Counted from the first letter of the stretch, positions 45,536 to 56,118 are shown. The stretch: 64,000 bases of DNA from DASQDN01 sp963833675 (GCA_963833675.1 CAWHYW010000019.1:62001-126000), one strand, 5' to 3'. Notes: generated from the letters alone by a model not told the origin. Made by a program: numbers and translations.

Positions 45536-45919
45536 ATGGACCCTCGTCGATCGGAACGCCTCTCCGAAGCTCTTCGGGAAGAACTGGAAGAGCTCATCAA
45601 CTACGAATTGACGGACCCTCGAATCGACGTGATGGGGGTTGCCGAGGTGCTGATTACCCCGGACGGCAAGCACGCCCGAGTCCGTCTGAATCTCAATGGA
45701 GACCGAGCTTGGCAGGAACAGAGTCTGCAGGCTCTGGAACACGCTAAGGGCTTCATAAAGAAAGAATTAGCTCATCGGCTGGATCTCTTTCGCTTGCCCG
45801 ATTTACGTTTCGAGGCCGCCTTTTCCGCCGAGGCTCCCGAGCGTGTGGGGCAACTGCTCAAACGTGTGCGCCGCGGCCGTCCACGCGATCCGGAATCCGA
45901 AAAAAATCCCGCTAAGTGA
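45536..45919 (+). CDS. rbfA: Ribosome-binding factor A
   Basis: A 127-residue RbfA with the KH-like fold: RRSERLSEALREELEELINY, ELTDPRIDVMGVAEVLITPD, AKGFIKKELAHRLDLFRLPD. Needed for 16S rRNA 5'-end maturation in the cold. ATG at 45536, 2 bases after ylxP; its TGA overlaps the apbE GTG by 4 nt. Confidence 0.93.
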   Translation: MDPRRSERLSEALREELEELINYELTDPRIDVMGVAEVLITPDGKHARVRLNLNGDRAWQEQSLQALEHAKGFIKKELAHRLDLFRLPDLRFEAAFSAEAPERVGQLLKRVRRGRPRDPESEKNPAK

Positions 45920-46911
45920 AACGCATTGTGATATTTTTGTTTTTGGCAGTGTTGGCGTGTTTTGCGCCAAATGCAGCGCCCGCCGATTCAAATCCGGCTG
46001 TTCTCCGTCTGGAGGAGAGTCTGGATTCGATGGGTACGACCTTTTCCGTTGTAGTCTACGGTACGGATCGTTACAAAATGCAGTCCGCTGTGGAACTCGG
46101 CCTGGAAGAAGTGCGCCGATTGGACCAGTTGTTATCCAACTATCGTCCTGACAGCGAGTGGTCCCGAGTGAATCAGCATGCGGCTGATTCTCCGGTGAAA
46201 GTTTCGAAGGAAAGCTTCGATCTGCTGTCTGCCTGCGTGCGCTACAGCGAAGCCAGCGGCGGAGCGTTTGATATTACGGTCGGACCGCTGATGAGGGTCT
46301 GGGGGTTTTACAAGGGCTCAGGGAAATTCCCGCATCGCGCAGAGATTCGGGGCGCGATGGCGAATGTCGGGTACAAGAACATCGTGCTCGATCCGAAGGA
46401 ACAAACTGTGTGGTTTCGTCGGTCGGGAGTGGAAATCGACCCCGGCGGAATCGGAAAGGGTTATGCAGTGGATCGAATGGTGGCGATTCTCCGCGAGAAT
46501 GGCATTCGATCCGGACTGATTACTGCCGGTTCCAGCAGTATCTACGGGATCGGCGCGCCTCCGACGGAGCCGAAAGGCTGGAGGATCGATATCCGGGATC
46601 CAAAAGATCCGGGCAAGTCCGTTGAAGAAGTGTTTTTGAAAGATATGTCCATGTCGACCTCAGGCAACTACGAGAAGTTCTTTCGGGTCGGCGGAAAGGT
46701 CTACAGCCACATTATGGACCCCCGCACTGGCTATCCTGCGCCTGGAATGTTGTCGGTATCTGTGATTACCCCGAAAACACTCGACAGCGAAGCATGGACC
46801 AAGCCATACTTCATTAATGGCCGAAATTGGGCCTCTAAACACAAATTACCTGGTTCTCGCGTGTATCTCTGCGAAGACAGATCGGAGTTAGCATGCGCGT
46901 GGCTCCAATGA
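45916..46911 (+). CDS. apbE: FAD:protein FMN transferase ApbE
   Basis: A 331-residue exported flavin transferase that attaches FMN to threonines of periplasmic flavoproteins. Signal peptide MKRIVIFLFLAVLACFAPNA; then SMGTTFSVVVYG, LSNYRPDSEWSRVN, GGAFDITVGPLMRVWGFYKG, the nucleotide-binding DPGGIGKGYAVDR, SSSIYGIGAP, and the metal/C-terminal HIMDPRTGYP. No rnf/nqr target is in the window. GTG start overlaps the rbfA stop; its own stop overlaps hemE (ATGA). Confidence 0.93.
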   Translation: MKRIVIFLFLAVLACFAPNAAPADSNPAVLRLEESLDSMGTTFSVVVYGTDRYKMQSAVELGLEEVRRLDQLLSNYRPDSEWSRVNQHAADSPVKVSKESFDLLSACVRYSEASGGAFDITVGPLMRVWGFYKGSGKFPHRAEIRGAMANVGYKNIVLDPKEQTVWFRRSGVEIDPGGIGKGYAVDRMVAILRENGIRSGLITAGSSSIYGIGAPPTEPKGWRIDIRDPKDPGKSVEEVFLKDMSMSTSGNYEKFFRVGGKVYSHIMDPRTGYPAPGMLSVSVITPKTLDSEAWTKPYFINGRNWASKHKLPGSRVYLCEDRSELACAWLQ

Positions 46912-47929
46912 CAAGCCGTTTCTTGGATGCTTGCCGCCGTCGGCCAACGGATGTTCGGCCGGTTTGGTTCATGCGGCAGGCGGGCCGCTATCTGAAGCCT
47001 TACCGCGATATCCGTGCGCGCCACGGAATCCTCGATATTTGCAAACGGCCCGATTTGGCGGCAGCCGTAACGCTTCAACCCGTCGAGATCCTTGATGTAG
47101 ACGCTGCGATCATCTTCGCAGACCTGCTTCTGCCGGTCGAACCGATGGGGCTAAAGCTCCAGTTCATCGCCGGGGAGGGGCCGCAAATCGATAACCCGAT
47201 TCGTACGTCCTCAGATATCGACGCGCTGTCGATCTCCAACACAGACGATCTGGGTTACGTGGGCGAGTCGATCCAGCAGGTGGTCAAGGCGCTGTCGGGC
47301 CGTGTTCCGGTGATCGGCTTTGTGGGCGCCCCGTTCACACTTGCCAGCTACATGATCGAGGGGGGGCCATCGAAGACCTTCTCGAGACCAAGCAGATGAT
47401 GTATCGCGAAGAAACATTGTGGCGGCGCTTGATGGGCAAGCTGGTCGATGTGCTTGGCTCGTTCGCGCTACTGCAGGTCTCCGCAGGCGCACGCGTTGTT
47501 CAGGTGTTCGATAGCTGGGTTGGAGCCTTGGGTCCGGACGACTATGTTCGATATGTGCAGCCGTACTCGCGCGCATTGATCGAACGAATTCGCTCCACCG
47601 GCGCGCCGGTCATTCACTTCGGTACCGGAGCCGCCGGTTTCTTCCGGGAATTGCATGCCGCGGGCGGCGACGTCATGGGCGTTGACTGGCGAGTGAATAT
47701 CGATCAGGCGTGGATGGATATCAGCTATCGATCCGCTGTTCAGGGCAATTTGGACCCGGCCGCTCTCTTTTCCCCATTACCCGAACTTCGCGCCCGCGTC
47801 CATGAACTCCTCAAGCGTACTGGGACTCGCCCCGGACACATTTTCAATCTGGGTCATGGCATCTTGCCGGAAACGCCGGTGGATCATGTTAAAGCGGTAG
47901 TGCAGATGGTGCGGGAATTCAAGCCGTAG
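46908..47929 (+). CDS. hemE: Uroporphyrinogen decarboxylase, one frameshift
   Basis: HemE converts uroporphyrinogen III to coproporphyrinogen III. The N-terminal piece has RFLDACRR and the invariant WFMRQAGRYLKPYRDIR; the C-terminal piece has YSRALIERIRSTGAPVIHFG, GVDWRVNIDQAW and NLGHGILPETPVDHVKA. The frame breaks at a run of seven G at about 47360-47366: with eight G the reading continues IEGGAIEDLLETKQMMYRE, restoring the family sequence. About 340 residues, normal length. Start chosen at 46908, where ATGA overlaps the apbE stop. Confidence 0.92.
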
Positions 47930-47932
47930 GGA

Positions 47933-49216
47933 ATGGCTCGTGTAGTCATCGTCGGAGGCGGTATCTCCGGCCTCTCGACGGCGTGGTACCTGGCCAAACA
48001 AGGCATTCGGGCCACGATCATCGAGCGCGACAACCGGCTCGGCGGTGTAATCAAGACTGATTACATCGAGGGTTGCGTTGCCGAGGGTGGTCCCGATAGT
48101 TTTCTCACTACTAAATCAGCAGCCCGGGAACTGTGTGAAGAACTCGGGCTCGCGTCCGATCTTATCGGCTCCAACGACCATCAGCGGGCGACGTTCATCT
48201 GGCGAGGCGGGCGTCTCATCAAGATGCCGGACGGCATGAGCATGATCGTGCCGGGAAAAATTGGTCCCATCCTCACTACGCCTCTTCTCAGTTGGCCCGG
48301 TAAGATTCGGGCGGGCTTCGATCTATTTCGCAGACCCACAGGAGCAGAGCGCGACGTCTCTATTTCGCAGTTCGTCGTAGACCATTACGGGCGTGAAGTC
48401 CTGGATTACATAGCAGAGCCGATGCTCGCCGGTGTGTACGGCGGCGATCCGGCCCAACTCAGCGCGCTGAGTGTGTTGCCGAAGTTCATTAAATGGGAAG
48501 CGAAATACGGCAGCCTGACGCGCGCGACTCGGAAGGAGCTAAAGGACTCCTCCGGTCCGCTGTTTACGACGCTCAAGCGCGGGCTGCAGTCGTTAGTGGA
48601 TGAACTCGTCTCCCGATTGCAGCCAGACGTGATCACCGGAACAGTTGAGAAGATTGAACAGGGCTACCGCGTCCGTGTCGATGGTGATTGGCTGGATGCC
48701 GAGCACGTAGTGGTCGCGTGCCGTCCTGCCACCGTATTACCCAATCTATTCCCGGAAATCAGCTACAACTCCGCGTCTGTCACTTGTATCGGGTATCGAA
48801 GGGCCGATGTGTCAAACGAACTCCCGGGCTTTGGATTCCTGGTGCCCCGCATCGAACGAAGAGATATTTCCGCGTGCACATGGGTGTCGCGAAAGTTCAA
48901 CTACCGGGTTCCCGCCGACAAGGTTCTCTTACGCCTCTTCACGACGGGCGCGAGAGCGGATGTGCTCGGTGAAGTGCGCGAGAAGCTCGGAATCACCGCC
49001 GAGCCAATCTTCATGACGGAGCACAATTGGCCGCAATCGATGCCGCAGTATCACGTGGGTCATAACGAGATCGTCCGGATTATCGAAGGAATGTTGAAAG
49101 ACCTCCCCGGCCTTCATCTGGTCGGCAACGCTTATTACGGCATCGGCATCCCCGACTGCATCAAAATGGGCAGACAGGTGGCGGATCGCATTGCCCGCTC
49201 ATTAAATGCGAGGTGA
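47933..49216 (+). CDS. hemY: Protoporphyrinogen/coproporphyrinogen oxidase (HemY type)
   Basis: A 427-residue FAD enzyme with VVIVGGGISGLSTAWYLAKQ, IIERDNRLGGVIKT, EGGPDSFLTTK, IAEPMLAGVYGGDPAQLSAL and the C-terminal FAD motif HLVGNAYYGIGIPDCI. It makes protoporphyrin IX, or coproporphyrin III in the coproporphyrin pathway; the sequence alone does not decide. Follows hemE by 3 bases; stop overlaps the methyltransferase start. Confidence 0.92.
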   Translation: MARVVIVGGGISGLSTAWYLAKQGIRATIIERDNRLGGVIKTDYIEGCVAEGGPDSFLTTKSAARELCEELGLASDLIGSNDHQRATFIWRGGRLIKMPDGMSMIVPGKIGPILTTPLLSWPGKIRAGFDLFRRPTGAERDVSISQFVVDHYGREVLDYIAEPMLAGVYGGDPAQLSALSVLPKFIKWEAKYGSLTRATRKELKDSSGPLFTTLKRGLQSLVDELVSRLQPDVITGTVEKIEQGYRVRVDGDWLDAEHVVVACRPATVLPNLFPEISYNSASVTCIGYRRADVSNELPGFGFLVPRIERRDISACTWVSRKFNYRVPADKVLLRLFTTGARADVLGEVREKLGITAEPIFMTEHNWPQSMPQYHVGHNEIVRIIEGMLKDLPGLHLVGNAYYGIGIPDCIKMGRQVADRIARSLNAR

Positions 49217-49731
49217 CTTTGTCCGAAAGGTGGAATGCGCGGTATGCGAGCGGCGAGGTCGTTGAGAAACCGCCCGAGAAGCTGGTGGTCGAAGCTGTGC
49301 GCGGCCGCAAGTTGGGTAAAGCGCTCGATCTCGCATGTGGAACGGGACGTCACGCTTTATATCTTGCCGCTCAGGGTTGGGACGTAACAGCAGTCGACTC
49401 CTCGGGCGTAGCGCTCGATATTTTGAGCGAGCGCGCTGCCGAGGGATTGAATGTTCATCCTGTGCTCGCGGATCTGGAGGGCGGAAAATTTCGAATCGAA
49501 GCCGATTCCTGGGATCTGATTGTTGACTGCTTCTATCTGCAGCGGGATCTGTTCCCATCCATTCGCGCGGGATTGAAGAGCGGCGGACTCTTTGTCGGTG
49601 TGTTTCCGATGAGCGGAATCAATCCGGCGTATTTAATGCGGGCGGGTGAGGGCAGGGAACTATTCGGGGATTGGAAGCCGTTGCACTACGCGGAAGCGGA
49701 GCGCACAGAGATTATCGCCCAGAAGCCATGA
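49213..49731 (+). CDS. Class I SAM-dependent methyltransferase (TehB-like)
   Basis: A 172-residue methyltransferase: start MTLSERWNARYASGE, motif I ALDLACGTGRHALYLAAQG, motif II VDSSGVALD, then WDLIVDCFYLQRDLFPSIRA and LKSGGLFVGVF. Pattern resembles TehB/thiopurine-methyltransferase-like enzymes. GTG start overlaps the hemY stop (GTGA), so it is the last gene of the heme operon. Substrate unknown. Confidence 0.88.
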   Translation: MTLSERWNARYASGEVVEKPPEKLVVEAVRGRKLGKALDLACGTGRHALYLAAQGWDVTAVDSSGVALDILSERAAEGLNVHPVLADLEGGKFRIEADSWDLIVDCFYLQRDLFPSIRAGLKSGGLFVGVFPMSGINPAYLMRAGEGRELFGDWKPLHYAEAERTEIIAQKP

Positions 49732-49739
49732 TGGCAGCC

Positions 49740-49770
49740 GAACAGCGAGCGGGGACACCGCCCGCTGTTC
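49740..49770. terminator. Bidirectional terminator between methyltransferase and ppdK
   Basis: GAACAGCG (49740-49747) pairs with CGCTGTTC (49763-49770), with an inner GCGG/CCGC stem. It lies between convergent stop codons. No long T-run, so efficiency is uncertain. Confidence 0.55.
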
Positions 49771-49785
49771 ACCACCGGACAAGTC

Positions 49786-52527
49786 TTAGGCTGTGCGGGC
49801 AGCCTCAGACTTGTCTCCCGAAATCGCAGCCTGTGCGGCGGCGAGACGGGCAATCGGTACCCGATAGGGAGAACAGGAAACGTAGTCCATACCAACGCGA
49901 TAACAGAACTCGACCGAGCTGGGTTCACCGCCATGCTCGCCGCAGATTCCGATTTCCAGATCCGGGCGAGTCTTGCGACCAAGCTTAACGGCCATTTCGA
50001 TGAGTTTACCGACGCCTTCCTGATCGAGCACAGCAAACGGATCGGCTTTGAAGACCTTAAGGTTCTGATACTCGCCCGAGAACTTCGTGTAATCATCCCG
50101 AGACAGACCCATCGTGGTTTGCGTCAGGTCATTCGTGCCGAAGCTGAAGAACTCGGCTTCCTTGGCGACCTCATCCGCAGTTATCGCAGCGCGAGGAATC
50201 TCGATCATCGTGCCGATCATATACTTCAGACCGGACGCGCCTTCCTTCTCGAGAACTTCCTTCGCCACGCGCTCGACAATCGCCTTCTGATTCTGGAGCT
50301 CTTTCGCGCTCCCGATCAGCGGGATCATTACTTCGGGGATCACTTTGAGACCCTTCTTGTACACTTGTGCGGCTGCTTCGAAAATGGCGCGAGCCTGCAT
50401 TTCGGTGATTTCGGGATAGGTGATGCCGAGACGACAACCGCGGTGTCCGAGCATCGGGTTGAACTCGTGCAGTTCTTCCACTCGCTCCAACAGCTCAGGC
50501 AAGTGAGTCTTCAGGGCTTTCACTTCCACGCCGTAGCGTTCCGCCATCTCACGTTTTGCCTTGACATCGACGTACGGCAACGTCGCGATGTCGACCATCA
50601 GGTTTTCCCGCTTCGGAAGGAACTCGTGCAGCGGAGGATCGAGCGTACGGATCACCACCGGGAACCCATCCATCGCGGTAAACAGGCCGGCGAAATCTTT
50701 ACGCTGCATCGGCAGCAGCTTTGCGAGAGATTTCTTCCTTCCCTTTTCATCGCGGGCGAGGATCATGGCCTGAACATGCGGCAGTCGGTCTTCCGCGAAG
50801 AACATGTGCTCGGTACGGCAAAGGCCGATGCCTTCGGCTCCGAAAGCTCGCGCAGCCTTGGCATCACGTGGAATATCGGCGTTCGCGCGAACACCGAACT
50901 TACCGCGGAACTCGTCCGCCCAGCCCATGAATTCTGCCAGATGGCCGTGCTTGGTGTCGGGGTCGATTGTCTTGGCTTGGTCTTTGTAAACATCAGCCGT
51001 CGTACCGTCAATCGAAACCCAATCGCCTTCCTTGAGCGTGACTTTTTTGCCGTCTTTGGTCGTAACCACAGCAGTCTTGCCATGCTCATTGATCGCAATT
51101 GCGCTCGCGCCCACGATACAAGGCCGGCCCATGCCGCGGGCTACTACTGCAGCGTGCGATGACTTGCCGCCGACTGCAGTCAGGATTCCCTTCGCCTTAT
51201 CCATTCCATGGATGTCATCCGGAGTGGTCTCCTTGCGGAGCAGAATCACAGGGCTCTTCGCGGACATGGCCACCGCCTCGTCGGAGGTGAAAGCGAGACG
51301 TCCCACTGCGGCTCCGGGAGATGCCGCGATACCGGTAGTCAATTTAGTCAGTTGCTTCAGTGACGCATTATCGAAGACCGGGTGAAGCAGTTGGTCGAGT
51401 TGGTCCGGAGCGACGCGCAGAACGGCTTCTTTCTTGGTGATCAGACCTTCGTGAACCATATCCACCGCGATGCGCACGGCGGCAGGACCAGTTCGTTTAC
51501 CGTTGCGCGTCTGCAGCATGTATAACTTGTGGTCTTCGATGGTGAACTCGAAGTCCTGCATATCCTTGTAATGCTTCTCGAGCCGCTGCGTGATGTCATA
51601 CAACTGCTGGAATGCGTCGGGCATCACCTGCTTGAGATCGGAGATCGGGTGTGGAGTACGGATGCCCGCGACCACATCCTCACCTTGCGCATTCAGCAAA
51701 TACTCGCCGTAAAATACTCGCTCACCGGAACCGGGGTCGCGGGTGAATCCGACACCTGTGCCAGAAGTCTCGCCAAGATTACCGAAGACCATCGCCTGGA
51801 TGTTCGCAGCCGTGCCGAGCTCATCCGGGATCTTCTCCATCTTGCGGTAGTAGCAGGCCTTGTCGGACCACCAGGAACGGAACACGGCGTCGCGCGACAT
51901 CGTGAGCTGCGTCCAGGCGTCCTGGGGGAATTCCTTTCCGGTTTCCTTCTTGACGACTTTCTTGTAATCGGCGATGATCGCCTTCAGATCGGCAGCCTGC
52001 AAGTCGGTATCGAGCTTCGCTTCGATCTTCGCTTTGCGGGCATCGAAGATGTGATCGAACAGCTCCATCTCGATCCCGAGCGCGACTTCGCCGAACATCT
52101 GGATGAAGCGGCGGTAGCAGTCGTAGGCGAAACGTGGATTCCCAGTCTGCTCGGCGAGAGCTTCCGTTGTCTCGTCGTTCAGACCGAGGTTGAGAATCGT
52201 GTTCATCATGCCGGGCATCGAGAATTTCGCGCCGGAACGAACGCTAAGAAGCAGCGGTTTGCTGGGGTCGCCCAGCTTCTTACCGAGTTCGGCTTCTACT
52301 TTTGCCAGCGCCTGTCTGATCTGGTCGTCCACTTCCGGCGGCACCTGCCGGTTGTTGTTGAAATAGATGTTGCAGACCTCAGTGGATACCGTAAAACCGG
52401 GAGGCACCGGCAGCTTCGCATTGCACATCTCGGCGAGGTTAGCCCCTTTGCCGCCGAGAATGTCTTTCATGTCTTTATTACCCTCGGCTCCTTTAGCGCC
52501 GAACGAGTAAACGTATTTCTTACCCAT
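49786..52527 (-). CDS. ppdK: Pyruvate, phosphate dikinase
   Basis: A 913-residue intact enzyme that interconverts pyruvate + ATP + Pi and PEP + AMP + PPi. N-terminal ATP-grasp domain (GGKGANLAEMCNAKLPVPPG; SVRSGAKFSMPGMMNTILNL), central phospho-histidine domain (GGKSSHAAVVARGMGRPCIV), and C-terminal PEP/pyruvate barrel with AFGAEGIGLCRTEHMFFAED, GTNDLTQTTMG and GICGEHGGEPSS. GGAG precedes the ATG. It stands alone and supports PEP cycling together with enolase and mdh in this window. Confidence 0.96.
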   Translation of the reverse strand: MGKKYVYSFGAKGAEGNKDMKDILGGKGANLAEMCNAKLPVPPGFTVSTEVCNIYFNNNRQVPPEVDDQIRQALAKVEAELGKKLGDPSKPLLLSVRSGAKFSMPGMMNTILNLGLNDETTEALAEQTGNPRFAYDCYRRFIQMFGEVALGIEMELFDHIFDARKAKIEAKLDTDLQAADLKAIIADYKKVVKKETGKEFPQDAWTQLTMSRDAVFRSWWSDKACYYRKMEKIPDELGTAANIQAMVFGNLGETSGTGVGFTRDPGSGERVFYGEYLLNAQGEDVVAGIRTPHPISDLKQVMPDAFQQLYDITQRLEKHYKDMQDFEFTIEDHKLYMLQTRNGKRTGPAAVRIAVDMVHEGLITKKEAVLRVAPDQLDQLLHPVFDNASLKQLTKLTTGIAASPGAAVGRLAFTSDEAVAMSAKSPVILLRKETTPDDIHGMDKAKGILTAVGGKSSHAAVVARGMGRPCIVGASAIAINEHGKTAVVTTKDGKKVTLKEGDWVSIDGTTADVYKDQAKTIDPDTKHGHLAEFMGWADEFRGKFGVRANADIPRDAKAARAFGAEGIGLCRTEHMFFAEDRLPHVQAMILARDEKGRKKSLAKLLPMQRKDFAGLFTAMDGFPVVIRTLDPPLHEFLPKRENLMVDIATLPYVDVKAKREMAERYGVEVKALKTHLPELLERVEELHEFNPMLGHRGCRLGITYPEITEMQARAIFEAAAQVYKKGLKVIPEVMIPLIGSAKELQNQKAIVERVAKEVLEKEGASGLKYMIGTMIEIPRAAITADEVAKEAEFFSFGTNDLTQTTMGLSRDDYTKFSGEYQNLKVFKADPFAVLDQEGVGKLIEMAVKLGRKTRPDLEIGICGEHGGEPSSVEFCYRVGMDYVSCSPYRVPIARLAAAQAAISGDKSEAARTA

Positions 52528-52551
52528 TAAACTGAATCTCTCCTTCGAGAC

Positions 52552-54541
52552 TTAATGCGTCGTCACGATCTCCGAAAAATCGGCGATGGCCGAGAACTCG
52601 GTAAGCAGGCTGCTCAACAAAAGCAGCCGGTTCATGCGAACACGCTCTTCGGGCACATTCACCAGAACCTTGTCGAAGAACGTGTCTATTCTGGGGCGCA
52701 GCGATGCGATGGACTCCATCGCCGCCTTATAGTTCCGCGACTTGCGGTGGATAAATACCACGTCGCGCGTGCGCAGAAATTCACTGTGTAGCTCCAACTC
52801 CGGGCCTGGCTCCAGAAGGACCGCGTCCACGACTCCGGAGCCCGAGAATTGGGCCTGTCGGAGAATATTCGCAATTCTCTTGAAGCTCGCGGCCAAAGGC
52901 TCGAAATTTTCGGTAGGACGCACCTGCTGTATTGCCTGCAAACGCGCTTCCACGTCTACCAGATCGTCTGATCGGCGGCAAGAACCGCGTTGACCTCGTC
53001 GTATTCGAAGCCACGTACGTCACGGAAGTAATATTTGACGCGGTCGATCAGGAATTCGTGTAATTGAGGGTTCTCACCCAGCAATTCGCTGAGCTTAATC
53101 CGTACTCCGCCTTCAACCACAATCTTGACGATGCCTTGCGCAGCGCGCCGGAGCGCGAAGGGATCGCGCGAGCCGGTTGGGATCAATCCGATCTCGAAGC
53201 ATCCGCGCAATGTGTCGCATTTGTCAGCCAGCGCGACGACTCTGCCGTAATGGTCGAGGGGATCGAGTCATCCATGCTGACAGGCTTGTAATGTTCGTAC
53301 ACCGCGTGCCAGATCTCGAGCGGCTCGCCTTGCTCACGCGCGTAGAGACCGCCGACGATCCCTTGGAGCTCTGTCAATTCCTTGACCATCTCGGTCGTAA
53401 GATCGCATTTCGAAAGGCGCAGCCGCCCTGGCGCACATCGAGACGCTCGCGCCGACTGCTTCGCCGAATTGCTTCGCGAGTTGGATCATCCGTTCCGTCT
53501 TGTCGTAATACGAGCCCAGCTTCGCCTGGAAAGTGACGTTCCTCAGGTCTTCCAGACGATCTGAAGTTTACGGCGCAGATCGACGTCCCAGAAGAAGCGA
53601 GCATCGTTAAAACGAGCGCGAAGCACACGCTCATTGCCCGTGCGAACCAGCCCTTCAGGGTCGGAATTGCTGTTCATCACCGCAACGAACTCCGGCGCAA
53701 GCTGATCCGGTCCTTGTTCTACGGAGAAGTAACGCTGGTGATGCCGCATCACCGTGCTGAGAATCTCGCGAGGCAGTTCCAGGTACTTGGGATCAAATGA
53801 GCCTCGAATCGTGGATGGCTGCTCCGTGAGATAAACCAGTGTCTGCAGAAGCGCATCGTCACGGTGTACATTGCCGCCGAGACCGGCCTCGATCATCTCG
53901 CGTCTTTGGGCCGCGGAAAGCACGACACCATTTTTGTGAAGCTGATCGACGAAGTTGCCGATCGTAACCCGAATCTGCGGCTTTCCCAGGATGCGATGGC
54001 CACTGGTTATGTCGCCCGACCGCACGCCCGCCAACTCGAACGGAACTACACGATCGCCGAGGAGGGCCACGATCCATCGAATCGGCCGGATAAATCGAGG
54101 ACCGCCTTTCCCGGTCCAATACATCGTTTTCGGAAAATAAATTTTCGTAATCAGGCCGGGCAGCGCCTCGGAAAGAACGTCAATCGTAGCTAAACCGGGT
54201 ACTCGTTTATTGAAGCTGAAATACTCGCCTTTAGAGGTGTGCAGCTTGTCGAGCTGATCTACGGTTACGCCCATCTTCTTGGCAAAGCCTTGGGCCGCGC
54301 CGGAGCCCGATGATACAGGCGGCCCGGAAACCGGCTTCACCTCATCGGCTTGCTTCTCCTTGAGTCCGGAAGCGCGTAATACGAGGCGCCGCGGGGTGGC
54401 GTCAGTGCCATCTACCTGTCCGCCCAAGGCGCGCTCAGTGAGCAATTCGGAGAAGAGCTGCCTCATGTTCTCGAGGGCGGGTTCGATCATCCAGTCAGGT
54501 ACTTCTTCGACTCCGACTTCCAACAAGAAACCAAGACTCAT
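52552..54541 (-). CDS. glyS: Glycyl-tRNA synthetase beta subunit, many frameshifts
   Basis: About 660 residues, near the usual 690, spread over at least four breaks (near 53545, 53400, 53220 and 52955). N-terminal MSLGFLLEVGVEEVPDWMIE; KMGVTVDQLDKLHTSKGEYF; KIYFPKTMYWTGKGGPRFIR; HHQRYFSVEQ; then LGSYYDKTERMIQLAKQFGE, IWHAVYEHYKPVSMDDSIPS, DPFALRRAAQGIVKIV and a C-terminal anticodon-binding helical region ending FDKVLVNVPEERVRMNRLLL. ATG overlaps the glyQ stop (ATGA). The gene is essential with glyQ, so sequence error is the likeliest reason for the breaks. Confidence 0.9.
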
Positions 54542-55461
54542 TCGGCGATGGCCTCCGCACTTTCGAGCGTGGCATCGCCCGCCTCAGACGAGGCGCTCTG
54601 ATCCATCCAAGCCTGCGCAACGCCGACCGCGAGTTTGCGGACCCGCGCGATCACTCCTACTCTCTCAGTTACGCTGATCGCCCCACGCGCATCCAGCAGG
54701 TTGAATGTGTTCGAGCATTTCAAGACATAGTCGTATGTGCTGAGCAGCGGGAATCGATGCTTAGGAATGTAAGTTGCGTACATGTCAAGAAGACGCTGAC
54801 ACTCGCGCTCATAAATTTCAAAGAGGCGCCATAGTGTCTCTACATCCGCTACTTCGAAGTTGTAGACAGAGTTCTGGAGCTCGTCCGCAAGCCGCACATC
54901 CCGGTACGCGACGCCGGGCGTCCATTCAATGTCATAGACGCTTTCCTTGCCTTGTAGAAATGCCACCAGTCTCTCCAGACCGTAGGTGATTTCCGCGGGG
55001 ACGAGATCAAGATCGACACCACCGCATTGCTGGAAATACGTGAACTGAGTGATCTCCATCCCGTCGAGCATCACTTGCCAGCCGATGCCCCAAGCGCCGA
55101 GCGTGGGAGATTCCCAGTTATCTTCTTCGAACTTGATGTCGTGCTTGCGGAGATCTATACCGATGGCTTCCAAACTCCGGAGATAGAGATCCAGGATGTT
55201 ATCGGGAGACGGTTTCAGAATGACTTGCAACTGCTGATGCTTGTAGAGGCGATTCGGATTCTCACCGTACCGTCCATCGGCCGGACGGCGGCTCGGCTGC
55301 ACGTACGCGACACCGTACGGCTTGGGTCCAAGAACACGCAGGAATGTCTCCGGGCACATGGTCCCGGCCCCAACCTCCATATCGTACGGCTCTTGAATGA
55401 TGCAGCCGCGTTCGGACCAGTAGTTCTTCAGCTTGAATAAGGTTTGCTGGAATGAGTCCAT
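54538..55461 (-). CDS. glyQ: Glycyl-tRNA synthetase alpha subunit
   Basis: A 307-residue intact class II synthetase catalytic subunit. Motifs: LKNYWSERGCIIQEPYDMEV, GAGTMCPETFLRVLGPKPYG, VAYVQPSRRPADGRYGENPN (motif 2 region), GWQVMLDGMEITQFTYFQQC and AEITYGLERLVAFLQG (motif 3 region). Forms alpha2beta2 with GlyS. Follows recO by 15 bases. Confidence 0.96.
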   Translation of the reverse strand: MDSFQQTLFKLKNYWSERGCIIQEPYDMEVGAGTMCPETFLRVLGPKPYGVAYVQPSRRPADGRYGENPNRLYKHQQLQVILKPSPDNILDLYLRSLEAIGIDLRKHDIKFEEDNWESPTLGAWGIGWQVMLDGMEITQFTYFQQCGGVDLDLVPAEITYGLERLVAFLQGKESVYDIEWTPGVAYRDVRLADELQNSVYNFEVADVETLWRLFEIYERECQRLLDMYATYIPKHRFPLLSTYDYVLKCSNTFNLLDARGAISVTERVGVIARVRKLAVGVAQAWMDQSASSEAGDATLESAEAIAE

Positions 55462-55476
55462 TTTGTCGCGACCCTC

Positions 55477-56118
55477 TTACAGGGCCTCCAGGAGTGGAGC
55501 CGTATGCAGCCGGCGTTCGACGTGTTCTTCTATGCTTCGAATCAGGAAGCGCCTAAGATCGCCCGCTGTGCTGCGTGACCACGGACGCTCACTTAAGTGT
55601 CCGATAGGCGTTTGCATCATCTCCTCTGCGATCAAACGCGACTCGGCGGCCAGCCGCAACTCCGGCAGGATCCCGGAAAGCCGAACTGCCCAGAGGCTGA
55701 AATAATTGACCGCGGGCCAGACCCCCGAAGTTGGATTACCATGGAGATAATCCAAAACGGCGACTAATAATCGGAAAAATCGCTCACTGGGCTCGAATGG
55801 AGGAAGGAGATGTTCACTGACTTCGGCCATGTAATCTAATGCCAGGTTTGCTCCGTAATCACCGGCCAATGCAAACTGAGACTCAAGCACATCGCAGGAG
55901 TTTAAATTGACCAGTTCCCGGTTTTCCCGTTGGTAATAAGACATGGTTACCCGCGACAGCCGTTCAAGTCCTGACCCGAAGCTGTTTTTCGGCTTTCTCG
56001 CTCGCTTCGCCACCCCTCTCAGCTTGCCTTGATCGCGGGTAAAAAAACTGACGATCAAATCGCCTTCCTTGAAGGGGTACGTTCGAAATATGAAGGCCTC
56101 GCTCGCCAGGGCCGGCAT
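55477..56118 (-). CDS. recO: DNA repair protein RecO
   Basis: A 213-residue RecO, slightly short against about 240. N-terminal OB fold (SEAFIFRTYPFKEGDLIVSF, GKLRGVAKRARKPKNSFGSG) and helical domain (EVSEHLLPPFEPSERFFRLL). The zinc-finger cysteines found in some RecO proteins are absent. It loads RecA with RecF/RecR. First gene of the recO-glyQ-glyS run. Confidence 0.88.
   Translation of the reverse strand: MPALASEAFIFRTYPFKEGDLIVSFFTRDQGKLRGVAKRARKPKNSFGSGLERLSRVTMSYYQRENRELVNLNSCDVLESQFALAGDYGANLALDYMAEVSEHLLPPFEPSERFFRLLVAVLDYLHGNPTSGVWPAVNYFSLWAVRLSGILPELRLAAESRLIAEEMMQTPIGHLSERPWSRSTAGDLRRFLIRSIEEHVERRLHTAPLLEAL

Noticed and set aside
46908..47929. Programmed ribosomal frameshift in hemE
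   Set aside because: A single missing G in a homopolymer explains it, hemE is not known to use frameshifting, and many other genes show the same kind of break.
51529..52530. 333-residue plus-strand frame opposite ppdK
   Set aside because: It mirrors the conserved ppdK coding sequence and has no domain or ribosome-binding site.
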